Numbered from the stretch's first letter, positions 50,330 through 63,319 are shown. The stretch: 64,000 bases of DNA from Ochotona curzoniae (GCF_017591425.1 NW_024466307.1:3284001-3348000); one strand, 5' to 3'. Notes: generated by a model from the sequence alone, not told the origin. Program-made: numbers and translations.

Positions 50330-50425
50330 GCACTCTGCGAGAATTACCTGGAGAGCTAATTAAGAATGCCAGTCTGGCAGCCTCACCCTCGGGGATTCAA
50401 ACTTAGAGATTCCCAGTGTCGCTCG
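50330..50425 (+). mobile_element. MER5-like DNA transposon fragment
   Basis: gagaattacctggagagcta followed by attaagaatgccagtctggc and ctcaccctcggggattcaaa parallels the MER5 'agaatcacctggggagctttttaaaa...gcctgggccccacccc' half. It is short and diverged. Confidence 0.5.
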
Positions 50426-51217
50426 GGACACTGCCTTGTTAGCCAGCGCTGGGGTGAGCTGGATGCAGCTGGTCCCAAGTGAACACCTTGCTTGGAGACA
50501 AGAGCCAGCTAATCCCAGAAACGGGCTTTGCCTGCACATTGATTTCAGCGACTTGGGTGGGAGGTTATTAGTGCTTTTCTGGTTCCCCCAGGAATTCATG
50601 AGCTTTGGGCCAAGGAGCTTGGTGGCGAAGGCATTGATGGTAGGGGAGTGAGAGCAATTAAAACCACCTGTCAGCCAGGCCATGCCTTCTCTGTGGACAC
50701 GAAGGAGCTGCCAGCACCTTCCCCCTCCTCTGTGTCTCCCTAATTGGCTGTGGTGGCTATCATTTTGCCCAAGGGAGGCGCAAAGAAACGGGGAGAGAAG
50801 AAAAGGAAGCAAAATAAGTTAAAGCAGGAACAAAGGAGGAGCCAGCTCATCCCCTGGAGCGCTGCAGGAGGCTCCACTGGCCCGTCCACCCCATCCCCGT
50901 GACCTTTCTCCTCCTTTTGCTTTGCTCCCTCGGAGGGACCAATAAACAAGGGTTGTCCAGAGGAGCGATGCTTTATTAATGATCCAGGGAAAATTCTAAC
51001 AGCCCAGAATCCTGCTGGCAGGTGAGCCTATGCTGTCGCTCGGCTTTCCTCCTGAAGCACGCTCTCTTGAACACACACATTCTCAGCATCCTTCCAAGAG
51101 ACCTAGCGAGTTCTGACTGTAACGCCGAAGCCTTGCAGGACCTGCATTCACAATGTGTGCTGCACACAGCTCACCCTCTGCTGCACGAAGTCATTTAAAG
51201 TAATTTCAGCAATATAG
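50426..51217. other. No gene recognised
   Basis: The 150-codon minus frame at 50360-50812 overlaps the MER5-like fragment and opposing frames, so it is not called as a gene. Confidence 0.3.
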
Positions 51218-51470
51218 TGGAGCATGGTGATTAAGATTTCCTGGCTGCTGTCCTAGCCCAGCAAATCGCTAGCTGTGTGACCTTGAGGGTGACTCTGCCT
51301 CTCTAAGCTGCAGGCACTAATCTGTAAAATTAAGATAATAATAGGACACCACCCAACACAAAACACACACACTCACACACCGCTTCTACGGGTTGTTGTG
51401 AACACCATATACAACAACATATGTAAAATGCAGTGCTACACCCACAGGAAGCCTACAATAATGTTTGCCC
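51218..51470 (+). mobile_element. Near full-length MIR SINE with CA expansion
   Basis: gagcatggtgattaagattt, gctagctgtgtgaccttgag, ctctaagctgcaggcactaa, tctgtaaaattaagataata, cgggttgttgtgaacaccat, catatgtaaaatgcagtgct and aggaagcctacaataatg follow the full MIR consensus. A short cacaca-rich expansion at 51357-51380 lies between the core and the 3' domain. Confidence 0.93.
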
Positions 51471-52519
51471 CATGGGCTTCATCTCTTTGTCTTGAATTAC
51501 CAGTGTTTGCTATTTTAAAACTGTTACCTGAGCACAAATTAGCAGCACCCTCCACTTGGAAAAGAAAAAAAAAAAACAGAAAAAGAGGAACGTGAGAATG
51601 TTTCCCGGCCAGATGCGCTGCACTTCAGAAGTTCAGAGCACACAGAGGGTCAGATGGGGCCCATCCCCAGGGAAGGACACACAACTGGGGCCAGAGAGCA
51701 GGCAGCGGGATAAACCACCACTTCTTAGTGCACACACCGTCAGAGAATGAACACGGATCACGAGTTTCTTACCAACTGTTTGGCCTCCATTCCTTGAGGG
51801 GTTTTATGTTTATTAATTTCCAGACTGAAAACAAATTATACGTGCGGGGAAAAAAATACCCAGCGGGCTGCAGGACAGAGTCACGTGAGCCAAAAAGCCA
51901 GGAACTCTGGAGCTCACTCACCTTCATTCTCTTGGGACTGCTTGCATGGGTTATGCCCCTGAGGAGCCTTGCTTCCCAAGCTCCCCCCAGTGCTGAGCTA
52001 GCCAGCAACAGCCCCCCACCCCCTGTGAATGCAGCGTTACTAAGCAACTAAACTTCCACTGAGGTCTGCAAGGAGCCAAAGTCTCCACGTTAAAAACAAA
52101 AGAAGACCAGAAAGCCCCACTGAGCAGAGCTAGCATCACCACGTGCTCATTTCCTGTAAGTGCATTAATCCTCAGGGCAGTCTGCCTTCACCAGACATCA
52201 CACAGCCTCCTGAAGGCCAGATTAGAAAGTATGCTGCAATGAGCACCTGCCCGTGGTGCTGTGAAGCCACTGGGAAGGACAGCTGGGTTCCAGCCAACCC
52301 TCGCAGAGTGGGTGCCGTGCTGTGCCTGCATCCCTGAACAAAAGAATTGCCATTTGGATGGCAGCTAAGCCACTCCTTTCTGTTTGGTACTTAATATTGT
52401 TTGATTGTTCTTCATGTCATTTGTGTTCCGTGCTTATGAATATGTTTATATTCTTTCTGAAAAACTAACACCAAGAGGATGACACAGGACTGCAGAACCA
52501 TTAGAGCTAAGGACCCCAA
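51471..52519. other. No gene recognised
   Basis: A purine-rich run occurs at 51562-51590. The 107-codon plus frame 51728-52051 overlaps a 92-codon minus frame and is unrecognised. Confidence 0.3.
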
Positions 52520-52835
52520 CAGGAGCAAGTACTTGACTCGGCGGCTAACAATGCCCTTCAGATACCCACAGTCTTTCTCATGCACCTGACCTGAGTCCCA
52601 GCTCCCTGCTTTCTGATCCAGCTTCCTTTCAATCCTGGGACACATCCTGGCAGTTAGCGTGTGACGGCTCCAGTGCCGGGTCCTTTCCCCTTGGCTGGCT
52701 TTCCTGGGTCTTGGCTTCTGCCCAGCCCAGGATGCTGCAGCCCTCTGAGGATGGAATCAGTGAATGGAAGATAGAGCTCTCCCCTCTCACACACACTGCC
52801 TTTCAAGTAAAGTGAAAACTAATTTTTCAAAGAAC
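52520..52835 (+). mobile_element. Old diverged CSINE
   Basis: agtacttgactcggcggcta, agctccctgctttctgatcc, ggaatcagtgaatggaagat, ctctcccctctcacacacac and tgcctttcaagtaaagtga follow CSINE order. The ending gcctttcaa is the older lagomorph form. Substantial substitution and indels. Confidence 0.72.
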
Positions 52836-55800
52836 TCAAGAAAACGGAACACATCTACATGTTCTCTGCATGTCTCTTGGGAATGTCAGGAGGAAGCATT
52901 TTCTTGTTCTAAGTCTTACTTTGAGGAACATGGCCGAAGCCCTGGAGTTGAGCAGAGCACGGCAGGGAGCACCAGATTTGAAGGGGGAGAAGGAAGAAGA
53001 AATGACACAAGGTCCAACCTGTCACAGAAATGCAATTTTCAATGGGTGTGATAAACGTGCACATCACGCATGCACGAGGTGATGGAATAATTATGGAAAT
53101 TGCTAGTTTCGAGGTACCTAATTAGAGCATCAGCGTTCTGACTTTGCCAGGAGGGTTAGAGAATTACAATTCCCCAGCAGAAATGAGCCTGAGTGTGAAG
53201 GGATTCTGCACTTCCCCCTCCTTTTGCACATCATATCAAATACACATGTAAACACCTTGAATTTTTTGAAAGGACTTGTGCTGGAGAATGAGACAGTAGC
53301 ACCCAAGCCTATCCAGTTGCTCCCAAAGCTGACAGGTTCAACATGCTGGATGTCCAACAGACCCAATGGGAGAGAAGCTCGGCACATCTGAGACAAGCTA
53401 CTTACAAGACTTTTCCCACAAGTGACCAGAATCCTAGATACCTACAAGCAGCCACTGCCCCAATTCAGTGAGCAGCGGTGTGAGTGATGCGGTGTGCTTA
53501 GGAGGGCAAGCTGGGCTAGAACATAACCCCAAGCAGAACACTCACAACTGTCACGACCTTGCACAAGCTGGCTCATTCCTACAAGCTTCAGGAAATGTCA
53601 CAAGTTACATGCAAGACCAAACCATGTTTAAGCCCAGGAGTAAAATTCATGCTCCTAGATCCACTTATCAAAATTCCCTCCCATACTTTGAGTCAAGTGG
53701 AAAATGTTAATGGATGTTCTCCAGTGAAAAAACACGACTACCCATAAAATTGCCCAATCTGTTTGCACGCCCTCATCAGCCCTAATGACCTGGCTGGTAG
53801 GGGACACTGCGGACTGGGAATTACTGTCCCGGTTGCACAATATATGCTTGCACAAATACGGCAGCCTGTTTTTATTTAAAATTACAATGTTTTCTCTCAA
53901 TGAATTCTTGCCTTGATTTTTATTTAAATAAATATTACATTAAAATGTTACTTAAGTTGAACCTTGAATTTTCTTGTCCCTTCATCACACGAAAAAGTAT
54001 GTGAAAGTCTTGCTATTAAAGAGGAGTAAACACAATAAAATACAAAACAAAGCAAAACCACTCCATACAAATTCACTTAAAAGTAGCAGTCACTGCTCTA
54101 TGATTTTATAACACCTGCTGAGATTCCCTAAGTTGCACTGGACAATCACAACCAAAGGGTGTGTCAGGAAACCCTGCAGTAGTGGGAGACTGAAAATGAC
54201 CCTTGAAGACGGCGAGTTCTCAGATGAACTGCCAGATCCTCCTCCACAGTAATGACCAGGACGTGTGAGCAGAGGGTTCTAACCCATGGGGAATGTTTCC
54301 TTCCTCCAAGTGCTGGGGATCCTCTCCTGGGTTCCAAGGTACTCTACACTCTGACATCCACTTGTCCCTTTGAATCCCCAAGGATTACACGCAGACACAA
54401 TAAGTGTGGAGTTGGCCAATGGATTTCCATCCAAAGCTCTAGGGCCTCCTTTGTGTTGAGCGCTCTCAGTGGTGTTTCTCAGCCGCTAACGCCTCTCTGG
54501 CCCAGTGTTAGTGCCCAGTGGACAGCCTCTGGCAGGAAGAGCTGAGTGAGGAGGCGTCACCAACAGCATTCCCCCACAGCAAGTGCTTCCTGGGACCTGG
54601 GCCCACCGAGCAGCTGCACTAGCTGCGGAAAGCTGCCCTTTAGGCAGCTCTGATGTGGGTGATGGTATTAACTTTTCACTCCAGGCTCTTGCCGTGCACA
54701 ATTGTGCTTTGTGCTGACTGCACAAAAAAAGGTTGCATGAAGTGACAACGTTAGTTTAAAAGGTGAGAAAGTGAGTGCACACACACGAAAATGGCTTGCA
54801 CCACACAAGAAAACGCCCATCGTGAGGGGGCAGTGGGCCAGAAGATTGGTGCAAAAGAAGAGTTGGGGCAGAGGAAACAGAAAGAACTCTGGGCAGCCTC
54901 TCCGGTGGCAGTCCCTGGTGAACGAAAGAGGCACACCTCCCACTGGCTCTTCACCTTTGTGAGGTCGGAGCGGTGCCTCTCCAGGCATGAAGCCCCCTGG
55001 GAATCAGACGGTACCTCTCCAGATTCCATCGGCAGCTCAGCATCCAGATTCCCATGGTGTTTTCCTCATGCCCTAGATGAAGCAATCCTAAACTACTTCC
55101 TGCCACCATCAGCTAGACTGTTTCTACCCGTCTCCACTGACTCTGCAACATGGTGTCTAGAGGAAACAATTGCACAGCAATTTTGCAATAGTGGCTTTCA
55201 GCAAAAGAAGGAGGGGAAAAGTGTTGCTTTAGTGTTTTTGTTCCCTTGTCTGTTTGCAGATGCTGCAAAAATCCTGCAACTTGTTAAATATTGAAAATAT
55301 ATTAGTCATCGTCAGAGAAAGTGCTTGCAAGAGGAAACTTGTCACGAAGGACTATCTAGACGCAGCCCAGGGCTTCTTGCTTCTGATGCATCTGCAGATT
55401 GCACGCTCAAACATGCTGCTGCCCATCGCACCTCGTCTCCCCAGAGACTAGGGATCCCAGAAAACACGTGGCAAACTTGCCTCCTTTGTCCACCGAGGCA
55501 CAGAAGGCTGTGTGTGCAAAGACATGCAAAATAGGGCTCAGCGTGCCCTGCCACGTTCTCTGCCACGTGGAACCTTCTCTCTCACTTTGCAATCACCAAG
55601 GAACTCCAACCTTGCCTCTGCCTGACTCACTGGCCACTTGGCTTTCTCGTCCCTCTGCCTCCTCTTCTCTAGGTGGAACTGAAGCCACACCTCGTATGAC
55701 AGGAAGCACAGACTTAAAATTCTCTAGTAATCATCCAGAAGCAAATGCATCCACCTTCCAAAATTCCAAAGGAGCAGTGGATGCTGCTCCTTCTGGATTG

Positions 55801-58800
55801 TGCCTCATTCCCCTCCCCTTATTTCTTAATTCGTTGTGCTCCTCACACTTGCTTCCAATACCATTTACGCAGGAGAGTCCCGACATTCTGCGGTGTGCTT
55901 TTAGAATCAGTTCCAATGATTATTTTTCTCATGTTGCCTCAGAGTTCTGAGGTCTGTTTCAAGTCTTTGAAATGCTGTTTAAGAAGACTGAGGGGACAGG
56001 AGCCAACTGCCCCAAAGGTGCAGAGTTCTAAGTTGCCCAGGCATCTTCGGCCACACCAGCATTGGTCATTTTTTTCACGTATCTGGTCATCCGCATGAGG
56101 TCTGATTTAAGGCTGACTGCTATAAAAATGCAGCAAACCCCTATGTTCTGTTTCGTTCTCGTGTCAAGTGTGTGCTTCGGAAGGCCATCAGCTGATGTTG
56201 TGACACTGATAGAACAGCTCAGAGAGCACCATGCCTTCCCGTGACCCCGGGAGCAGCTGCTGAAGCAGTACATGGTGTGTGAGCCACCTGCAAAGCAGCT
56301 GTCCACGCCCTGCTGCTAAGCCATCCATGGGGTCGGTGTTCAAGTGACTTCCCCTAGTGAGGTCTCCCTCCACCTCAGGCTGGCCCTGGAGTTCCCAGAC
56401 GGTCTCAGTGCATTCCTGGCTGCTGTTGGGTGCAGCACCTGTGACGGGAGCATCTCCCAGTCGCCAAGTCCAGTGTACCAGACAGAATGCACTGGTATTA
56501 TCCTTGCTCTCAGGACTGCCATGCATGCAAAGTTGCTTCCGGCCCATCTTTTTGCCCTACTCCCTGTGTTGTTCCTTCCCCTCTCCATGCCTCTCTCTGT
56601 GCTTTGTTGCTCCAGGAACCAGCCCAGCCTCCCAATACTGAGAGCACAGGCAGTCTTCCTCCACTGCTTTGAGCCAGCACATGGTGCTGACAAGTGCCCA
56701 AGTGAGAAAACACAAGAGTTTAATTTTAGTACATAGTCTGTATTTTGATGTGCATGTAATCATTCATATGCACACATACTTGATCCTATTAGCAGGAGAA
56801 TTGTGACTTCTCTGAGAATTTATTTGCACATGAAATGGCCCTGCTCGCGGAACTTGGACTTGGCTCTTCACCTTGGTCTACGCCCTTGTTCACTTCCATT
56901 TCATTTAATCCGTGACTTGACTACTTACTAGCGGCATTTATGTGAACACGTACAAGGTACAGTTGTCTGTTTTCATAGACTTCCTCATTCTAAACCTATC
57001 TGAATGGCTGTAAACTACATGCCCGGAAGTAGACGTGGGCAGAAAGCACACACGGAATTCAAGTAAACTAATGCTGACACATTGCTCTCAATGCTGTGTG
57101 CTAGCTATTTAAGCTTTACAATTAGGACCACTCAGAGCAGGATGAACTCCTTCTTAGAGGCTTATACAAGCTTTTGGAATATTTTATTAAGTTAATATAG
57201 TCAAAAATCAACACGTATTTAGCTTCTGAATACCAACAGTGTATACAGAAAAAAAGTACTCTGTCTTTGGTATGAGTTTGAGGTAGACTACAAACAAAGG
57301 ATGCTTTGATGCACACTTCTTGGCAATAAAAACATGCACTTTACACTTTTTCAGGGCCATTGTAGCGTGATAATGTGAACCTGTTTCAGATGTGAGATCC
57401 TCACAAACCTGTAGACTTCCCATTGCTGTAGGTTTGCGGTTCAGCAGAGGGTGGAACAGTCCCACCAATTATTCTTTTATTTTACCTTAGGGTTTTGTTG
57501 TGAATCTTTGACTCTTCTGTATGCACTGGAATTATTGAAGAATTAAACTAAATGTTGACTTTACAGAAATGGGGTTTGGGAAGGCAAAGAAAAGTGACAG
57601 TATCTCTGGGCAAGGTCTTTCAATGTAATTCCAAATAACGCAGGCACTTCACTCGGCTGAGGCTCACCACGACACGGCACTGACCTTAACACCTAACATT
57701 TGTCCTCGTCGTAAATCTAAGTTTGTGAACGCAGTTGGTGGTTCCTTCTATTTTCACTCCATGCTGTCTGTGAGGTGTGGGCACGTTGTCTTGCTCCATC
57801 AGCACCTCGTGAAGGTGAGGCGTTGTTAGGGTGTGAGCTGACTGCTGCCCCCTTAATAGGAATCATATGGTGGGAGCCGTCACTAGAAGAAGGAATAGCC
57901 AAGGCCATGTGGGGAAGAGGAAGAAATCTGAGTTGCAAAGTAGGAGGCGGGCTACCGAAGGCAGGTTGTGTGTCTGGGCAGTTATTTCTGTCGTTTCAAA
58001 AAACGTGCTCCAACGTGGCTGCGCACACAGCTTCTGGCTGGCAGCACCAGGTGCCCACCTGTTCTGCTGTCCTCTTCCCCAGCATCCTGCGTGTGTTTAG
58101 ACGGCCAGGAATAGAAACACTCCAGCTGCCTCGGGTTACAGGGTTAGTTGTCAAGATGCTGGATGGAACTGAGCAGCCATTAAGCTCCCTCAATTTACAA
58201 GAAACAGAGAAGTGTATGACAGCAATAAAAGGTGAGGATGCTTATGGAAATGAGGGGTCTGACGTGTGCGTACATGCTACTTGTGCCGGAGGTGGGTTAT
58301 CTGTCCTACCTGTGACCATGCAAGCAAAGTCAGCAAGAAAAGCAGAAAGGAAAAAGCAGACATCTGGCCCTTTGCTGATAACGATTTGTATCTGAAAGGG
58401 TTCAACTCTCCCACCTGCTTAGAGAACTCAGTCCAGCTGACCCACCTGAGTGACAGGAACATAATGACATGTACTGTCACCTGCTACTTCCCACAGTCTG
58501 CATGAGCAAGAAGCCAGAACCAGCTGCTCACCTGTGGGACGTGAGTGTCTCAACCACCAGGCCAGGTGCCCACTTCTAGGCTGCTTCTGCCCCAGGGCAC
58601 AGGATTTCTCCCTATGGCTTTTTGTTTTCTGTCTCACTCATCCCATGCCACTTGGCTACATTACTCAGGGTATCCAGCATTTTGATTATTTCTGGCTGTC
58701 CTCATCCTGACCCGCTTTGCTCTTAGCCTCTGGCTGGGCTCCGTTTCTGCGGCCTCTGCCTCCCGCTCAGTGAGCTGAGGCCTGGGCAGAGTCACCTGAT

Positions 58801-60350
58801 GAGAGCGCAAGGATCCCAAGCAATGGATGCTCCCTTCAGAGTGGAGCAGCATAAGCCTGTAGTCTTGTTCAGGAGCACATCAACCCTCGCTCTGCCATGC
58901 ACACTGGGTTTGGCATCATTTGTTGACATGAAGGAGCAGAAGGCTTCTCAGGGCACAAGGAGTCAGCAGGAACTTCTCAACCTCCTCCTGCCAAGGAGCA
59001 AGTCAGTGACTTCCGCCTGGAAGGTGTAGCCGCTGTGTCACAGCTATGCCCTGTGGTCTGCCTCACCAGCCTGATGATAGGATGTGAGCCCTCCCTGGGG
59101 AGTGCTTGGCAAGGCCCACCCTGCAGTGTGTGGCGGCCACGGCTCCTTCCCACGTCCACCCGTCGAGCTCGGGCTCCCACAGGGCTTCTCCCTGTGACTC
59201 CCACAGGCCGGGGTCGCCAGGTCCTTGTGATCAATAGCCATGAGCAGCTGTGCCTCCTGCCAGAAACACCGCTACCACTGCCGCCCACCACACTGAGATG
59301 ACTCCTGTCTGTGAAAGGAGGCCACCAGACCTGCACCCATGGTAGCTGCACCCCATGCCAATGGCACCGGCGCCCAACCACAACTGCAGCTAACAACTGC
59401 TTCCATGGCCGCATGGCTGTCGCCTCAGGCAGCACACACCCAGAAGGATCTGCAGAAAATAAGTCTTCCACTTTTGAGTTCCCTCTCCCTCTATCACTCC
59501 CCCATCTATTTTCAGTAAATAAAAAACATAAAGCTCAAAGAAAGAAAACAGAACGCACAGAAGGAATGAGCCTTTGGAACCAGGGAGTGAAACAAAGACA
59601 TGAAAAAAGGGAAGCAACGAGGAAGTGGGAGGATAAGGGACAGAAACACTTCTGGGAGCAGGAAAGGTGTAGCCAGGGCCAAGGCCACATGCTTCTAGAA
59701 TGTTCCCTGTTGAGTCTCCACAGCACCTGCTACAAGGCCTGGTGCTACAAGGGCCAGCCTTTTATACCGTTTAAAAGGGGCCCACCTTAAACCAGTGTGG
59801 CTGCCTGCTTCTTTCTGAACCAAGAACTGCCACTGTGTGGTCTGACAATAATAAACACCCTCCCGGGCCTGTTCTATGAAAAGTGAACGACTTGGGGAAA
59901 TGGGTCCTCATGTTTACTCTCTGTAAAACATCAAGTTCACGCTCTATTCGGTGATTGTCTCTGAAGTTTCAGAAGTTTGCACTCACACCAAAGCCCTCAC
60001 TGGGGATTGGAGCATTTGAGCTCCCAACAGCCTGTCTCTTGACAGGCAGGCCCTTATTTATGAGCTTTGCTTTGAAGGGGAGATTAGACACATGTTGCCT
60101 AGTTTCTCTAAAAATATTTTTTTCCTGAAACTATAGTGAATGTTTTCTTTGTGATTAAGGGGGGAAAAAAAGGGTATTTACACTCTTTTTCCCCTAGAGC
60201 TACCAAACACAGTGCTAGCCTTTTATCAGCAATGTTTATGCTGCAGGACCTTGTTTATTTCGATGCCTGTAGAGTGTGAAATGATGGGTTTGGTGGCTTG
60301 TAACTAGGATTTGCTTCTCCACTTCCATCTTCCTTTGGCCTGAATTTTAC
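52836..60350. other. Long stretch without recognised genes
   Basis: The longest frames are 206 codons (57775-58395), 183 codons (55399-55950) and 167 codons (54791-55294). None shows a recognised domain, and each overlaps other frames. 53085-53130 is AT-rich with a taatta core and may be a conserved element. 59330-59535 may be a decayed CSINE (tail-like ttcagtaaataaaaaa), too weak to call. Confidence 0.3.
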
Positions 60351-60472
60351 AAGCTTGCTTGCTCTTTCTCTCTCTTCCCCCTCCCCTCCTCCCTGCCTCA
60401 CTCTCCCTTTTTCCTCCTCTTCCTCTTTCTCCCTTTCCTCCTCTCCCTCTCAGCTTCCCTCCCTTCTCCTGA
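60351..60472 (+). repeat. Polypyrimidine tract (CT-rich)
   Basis: About 120 bases nearly all C or T (ctctttctctctcttcccc and following), directly visible. A similar tract lies at 60735-60830. Confidence 0.9.
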
Positions 60473-60734
60473 ATGTGTCAGTTAAACAGACTGTGGAGCA
60501 GCACCATCTACAAGCCAAGGCACAGGAAGGGAGCTCCAGTCGGGGCACAGGCAGGACCTGTGGTCACGTCTGCAGCTTCCTGCTCAGGCCATTCGTTTGC
60601 TTGTCCTTCCTCCTCTCCAGAGAGGATCCAGCCCTCTGCTGAGCCTAGGAACATGGACAGGCTCCAAGTTGTAAAGAACATTCACTTGGTTGGTATGCTC
60701 CCGCACCCTCCTTGCCACCTCCTTGAATTCTGCA

Positions 60735-60830
60735 AGGTTTCTTTCTCTCTTCGCCTCCCTTCCCTTCCCCATTCTCCTTGTCCTCTCTCTCTTCCTCACT
60801 GTGACTCACTTGTGCTCTTCATTCTTTCAC
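60735..60830 (+). repeat. Second polypyrimidine-rich tract
   Basis: CT-rich with scattered purines (tttctttctctcttcgcctc and following). It sits 260 bp downstream of the first tract. Confidence 0.7.
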
Positions 60831-60973
60831 TAGACTTACTTTCTTCATAAACTGAGAGGTGGGATGAAGTAGATGGCCTCTATAACCGAGGTATGAGTCT
60901 CCTAGAAATGGAAATCACTCAATAAAGAGCTGGAAATGGCTCATCCTGGGAGAAGCGCCAGCTCCTGCACTAA

Positions 60974-61240
60974 ACAAAGGACTCATCGAATGTGCTGCCT
61001 AATAAGAACCTGGAGGCCTCCATGGGAAACCTCCAGGAGGACTGTAGAGTGGAAAGCAGAGGGCAGAGGTCATTTAGAGGAAGAGAAGTTCCAAAGGTGC
61101 TGGTATTCACAGGAAGCAGAAGCTCAGCACAGTCACTAGAGGGATGCAGTATAGACGAGGGAGATGAAGAAGATGCTGCACCTTCGAGTGAGTCAGGTGA
61201 CAGCAACTTATCTGTGCCTGACACGCACCGCCAGGAGTAG
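60974..61240 (+). other. Unrecognised open frame with acidic C-terminus
   Basis: A frame open for 88 codons, bounded by a stop at 60971-60973 and ending at a tag stop (61238-61240). Its last third is rich in Asp, Glu and Ser (GCSIDEGDEEDAA then PSSESGDSN), a composition more like coding sequence than chance. It has no in-frame ATG near its start: the first in-frame candidate is a GTG at 60992, and an ATG lies about 30 bases further on. No strong polypyrimidine tract or splice acceptor is seen just upstream. It could be a retrocopy fragment, an exon or chance. I recognise no family. Confidence 0.2.
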
Positions 61241-61269
61241 TGATTCCTCCTTTAAAATGTGTAGAAATG

Positions 61270-61590
61270 GGGCCCGGCGCGGTGGCGCAAGTGGTTAAAG
61301 GTCCTCGCCTTGCACGCCCGGGATCCCACATGGGCGCCGGTTCTAATCCCGGCAGCCCCGCTTCCCTTCCAGCTCCCTGCCTGTGGCCTGGGAAAGCAGT
61401 CGAGGACGGCCCAACGCTTTGGGACCCTGCACCAGGGTGAGGCTCCTGGCTTCAGATCGGCATAGTATCGGCCCGTTGCGCTCAGTTGGGGAGTGAATCA
61501 TCGGACGGAAGATCTTCCTCTCTGTCTCTCCTCTCTCTGTATATCCGCCTCTCCAATGAAAAAAATAATAAAAATAAATCTTTAAAAAAT
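61270..61590 (+). mobile_element. Young CSINE with 16-bp target-site duplication
   Basis: A box tggcgcaagtgg (61283-61294) and B box ggttctaatcc (61339-61349) are intact apart from one B-box mismatch. It carries the subfamily block agtatcggcccgttgc and the tail tccaatgaaaaaaataataa. aaaatgtgtagaaatg flanks it at 61254-61269 and 61591-61606, a perfect target-site duplication. Compared with 36316-36621 it keeps the block after the B box but lacks about 20 bp around cgtgtgggagacccggaag. Confidence 0.97.
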
Positions 61591-61606
61591 AAAATGTGTA
61601 GAAATG

Positions 61607-63319
61607 TAAGGTGTGTATGTATGTTTGTAATGATGATTTAGATCTAATTTTTTTGTATGTTAAAATATTATTCCATAAAATTCAACTTTTCCTTCATTGA
61701 TTTGTTTCACTGACTTTCATTATTTGTGGATTGGTTGGTCCTAGCTGCACAATTTCAAGTGATTTAAAGGAAACACCAGATCCCTTGCACTACTCACATA
61801 ACCAGTGCTGGACATAAACCATGACTGAACTGCAGGAACCCAAGCATTGCCCTGAACCCAGTCTGCACAACTCTCATAAAACTGCCATTTGAGTCCCTTT
61901 ATTTTCTCAGACTTTACATGAGAGGTTAAATAAGCATCAGGCAAAACAAGACTCATCTCAATAATGGATAAAGGAAAACTTTGAAAATCTCCCAGGAATT
62001 TCCCTGGGATATAAATTAATAGGAAGGGTGGAAATTTTTTGACAATGGACAAATTTGACCAAGGATGACTCATGAAAAACATAAGCAGAAACAAACTAAG
62101 TCACTCTGGCTTTGAGAACTGACCCAGTGAGCAAGGCCACCATTTCCCCCTGGCCTCCCCTTCGCCTCCGTAAAAACAGATGGCTCTGAACCAAAAGGCA
62201 CATGACAAACGGGTGCCACCAGTCAGCACATCTTTCCTGCCTTCCTTCCCGCGCAAGGGTCTCTGTGCAGTCAGAGCAACGATGGCCGCTGTGAGGGCCA
62301 GGTCCAGCACTGGACTCTGTGGTCACAGTGCTGAGTAATCGGAACCAGAATGAGCACTCCTGAAGTTTGCAAGGACTTCATGCTTGTCCTGCCACAGCCC
62401 TTGCCTCAGACTCCTCTCTCAGCTTGCTCTCAATGGGTATCACGTGCAGCTCTGGGAGCGTTATCACTTCCCATCTGACCTCACATGTCCAAAGAGCCCC
62501 ATCCCCTGGTAAACATGATCAGACATGCCTGCATCTCTGGTTACCACTTCACACTCAGCACAGCTTCAGAAAGGGATGACTGTCCCTGCCTTTCCCTGGC
62601 CTCCTCTCTCCTTGTCCCCAGGCTCAGTAATTACACTTCCATCGGTTCTACTTTCTCACCGAACCTCAAACCCAGACACATTTCCAATGTCTTTAAATGG
62701 ATCTTTTTATCTTTAGTATTTCTTCTCTGATTTTTATTAAACAGCAGAACCAGAGGAAAACCCGTGACAAAAACAAATAGCTAAACAATATCCTAAATGG
62801 GAAAGAGTATTGTAAATCATGAAAGACTGTCCCATGTTGGTTCTGTCTGCTGCCGTTTTATATTTCTGTGTATTCTGTTAGTGTTGTCTTATGTTACCAT
62901 TATGTTTTATGCTTCTGTATACTATGCTACTGCTTATTGCATTTTCTGTTTATTGTGTTATTATGAAAACTCCAGGTAAGGAGTTTTCAGTGGCTACTCT
63001 TGCTTCCCAAATAAATTTCAAACTCTATAAATTCCAAACTCTGAAACTGGAAGTCTGAGGTCCTGTAGGATCCACTCTTTATCACTCAGTCACTTCACTC
63101 TGGAGAGTCCAGTGGGCCCTCCCCCGCACACTAGGGCTGCTTCTCGGTGATCATGCTCATGTTACGCCCAGCAGTGCAAATGCCCCCTTCCACACTTCCT
63201 ATTTTCAGCAGCATTGTGACCTGGCCAGCGGAAGCTGTGTGGTCAGAGTAATGGAATTTCACTGGGTGTAGGATAAGCATGTTAGTGTCCATAAACCAAG
63301 GATGGGTGGGCGTATGCTA
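61607..63319. other. No gene recognised
   Basis: 62840-62960 is T-rich low-complexity sequence built on tctgtttattgtg-like words. 63040-63190 weakly resembles an old L2 3' region, not firm. Short frames only. Confidence 0.3.

Noticed and set aside
55399..55950. 183-codon frame
   Set aside because: No recognisable family and overlapping minus frames. No splice or promoter context visible.
57775..58395. 206-codon frame, the longest in the window
   Set aside because: No domain or composition signal, and overlapping frames on both strands. Long frames of this size arise by chance in 64 kb.
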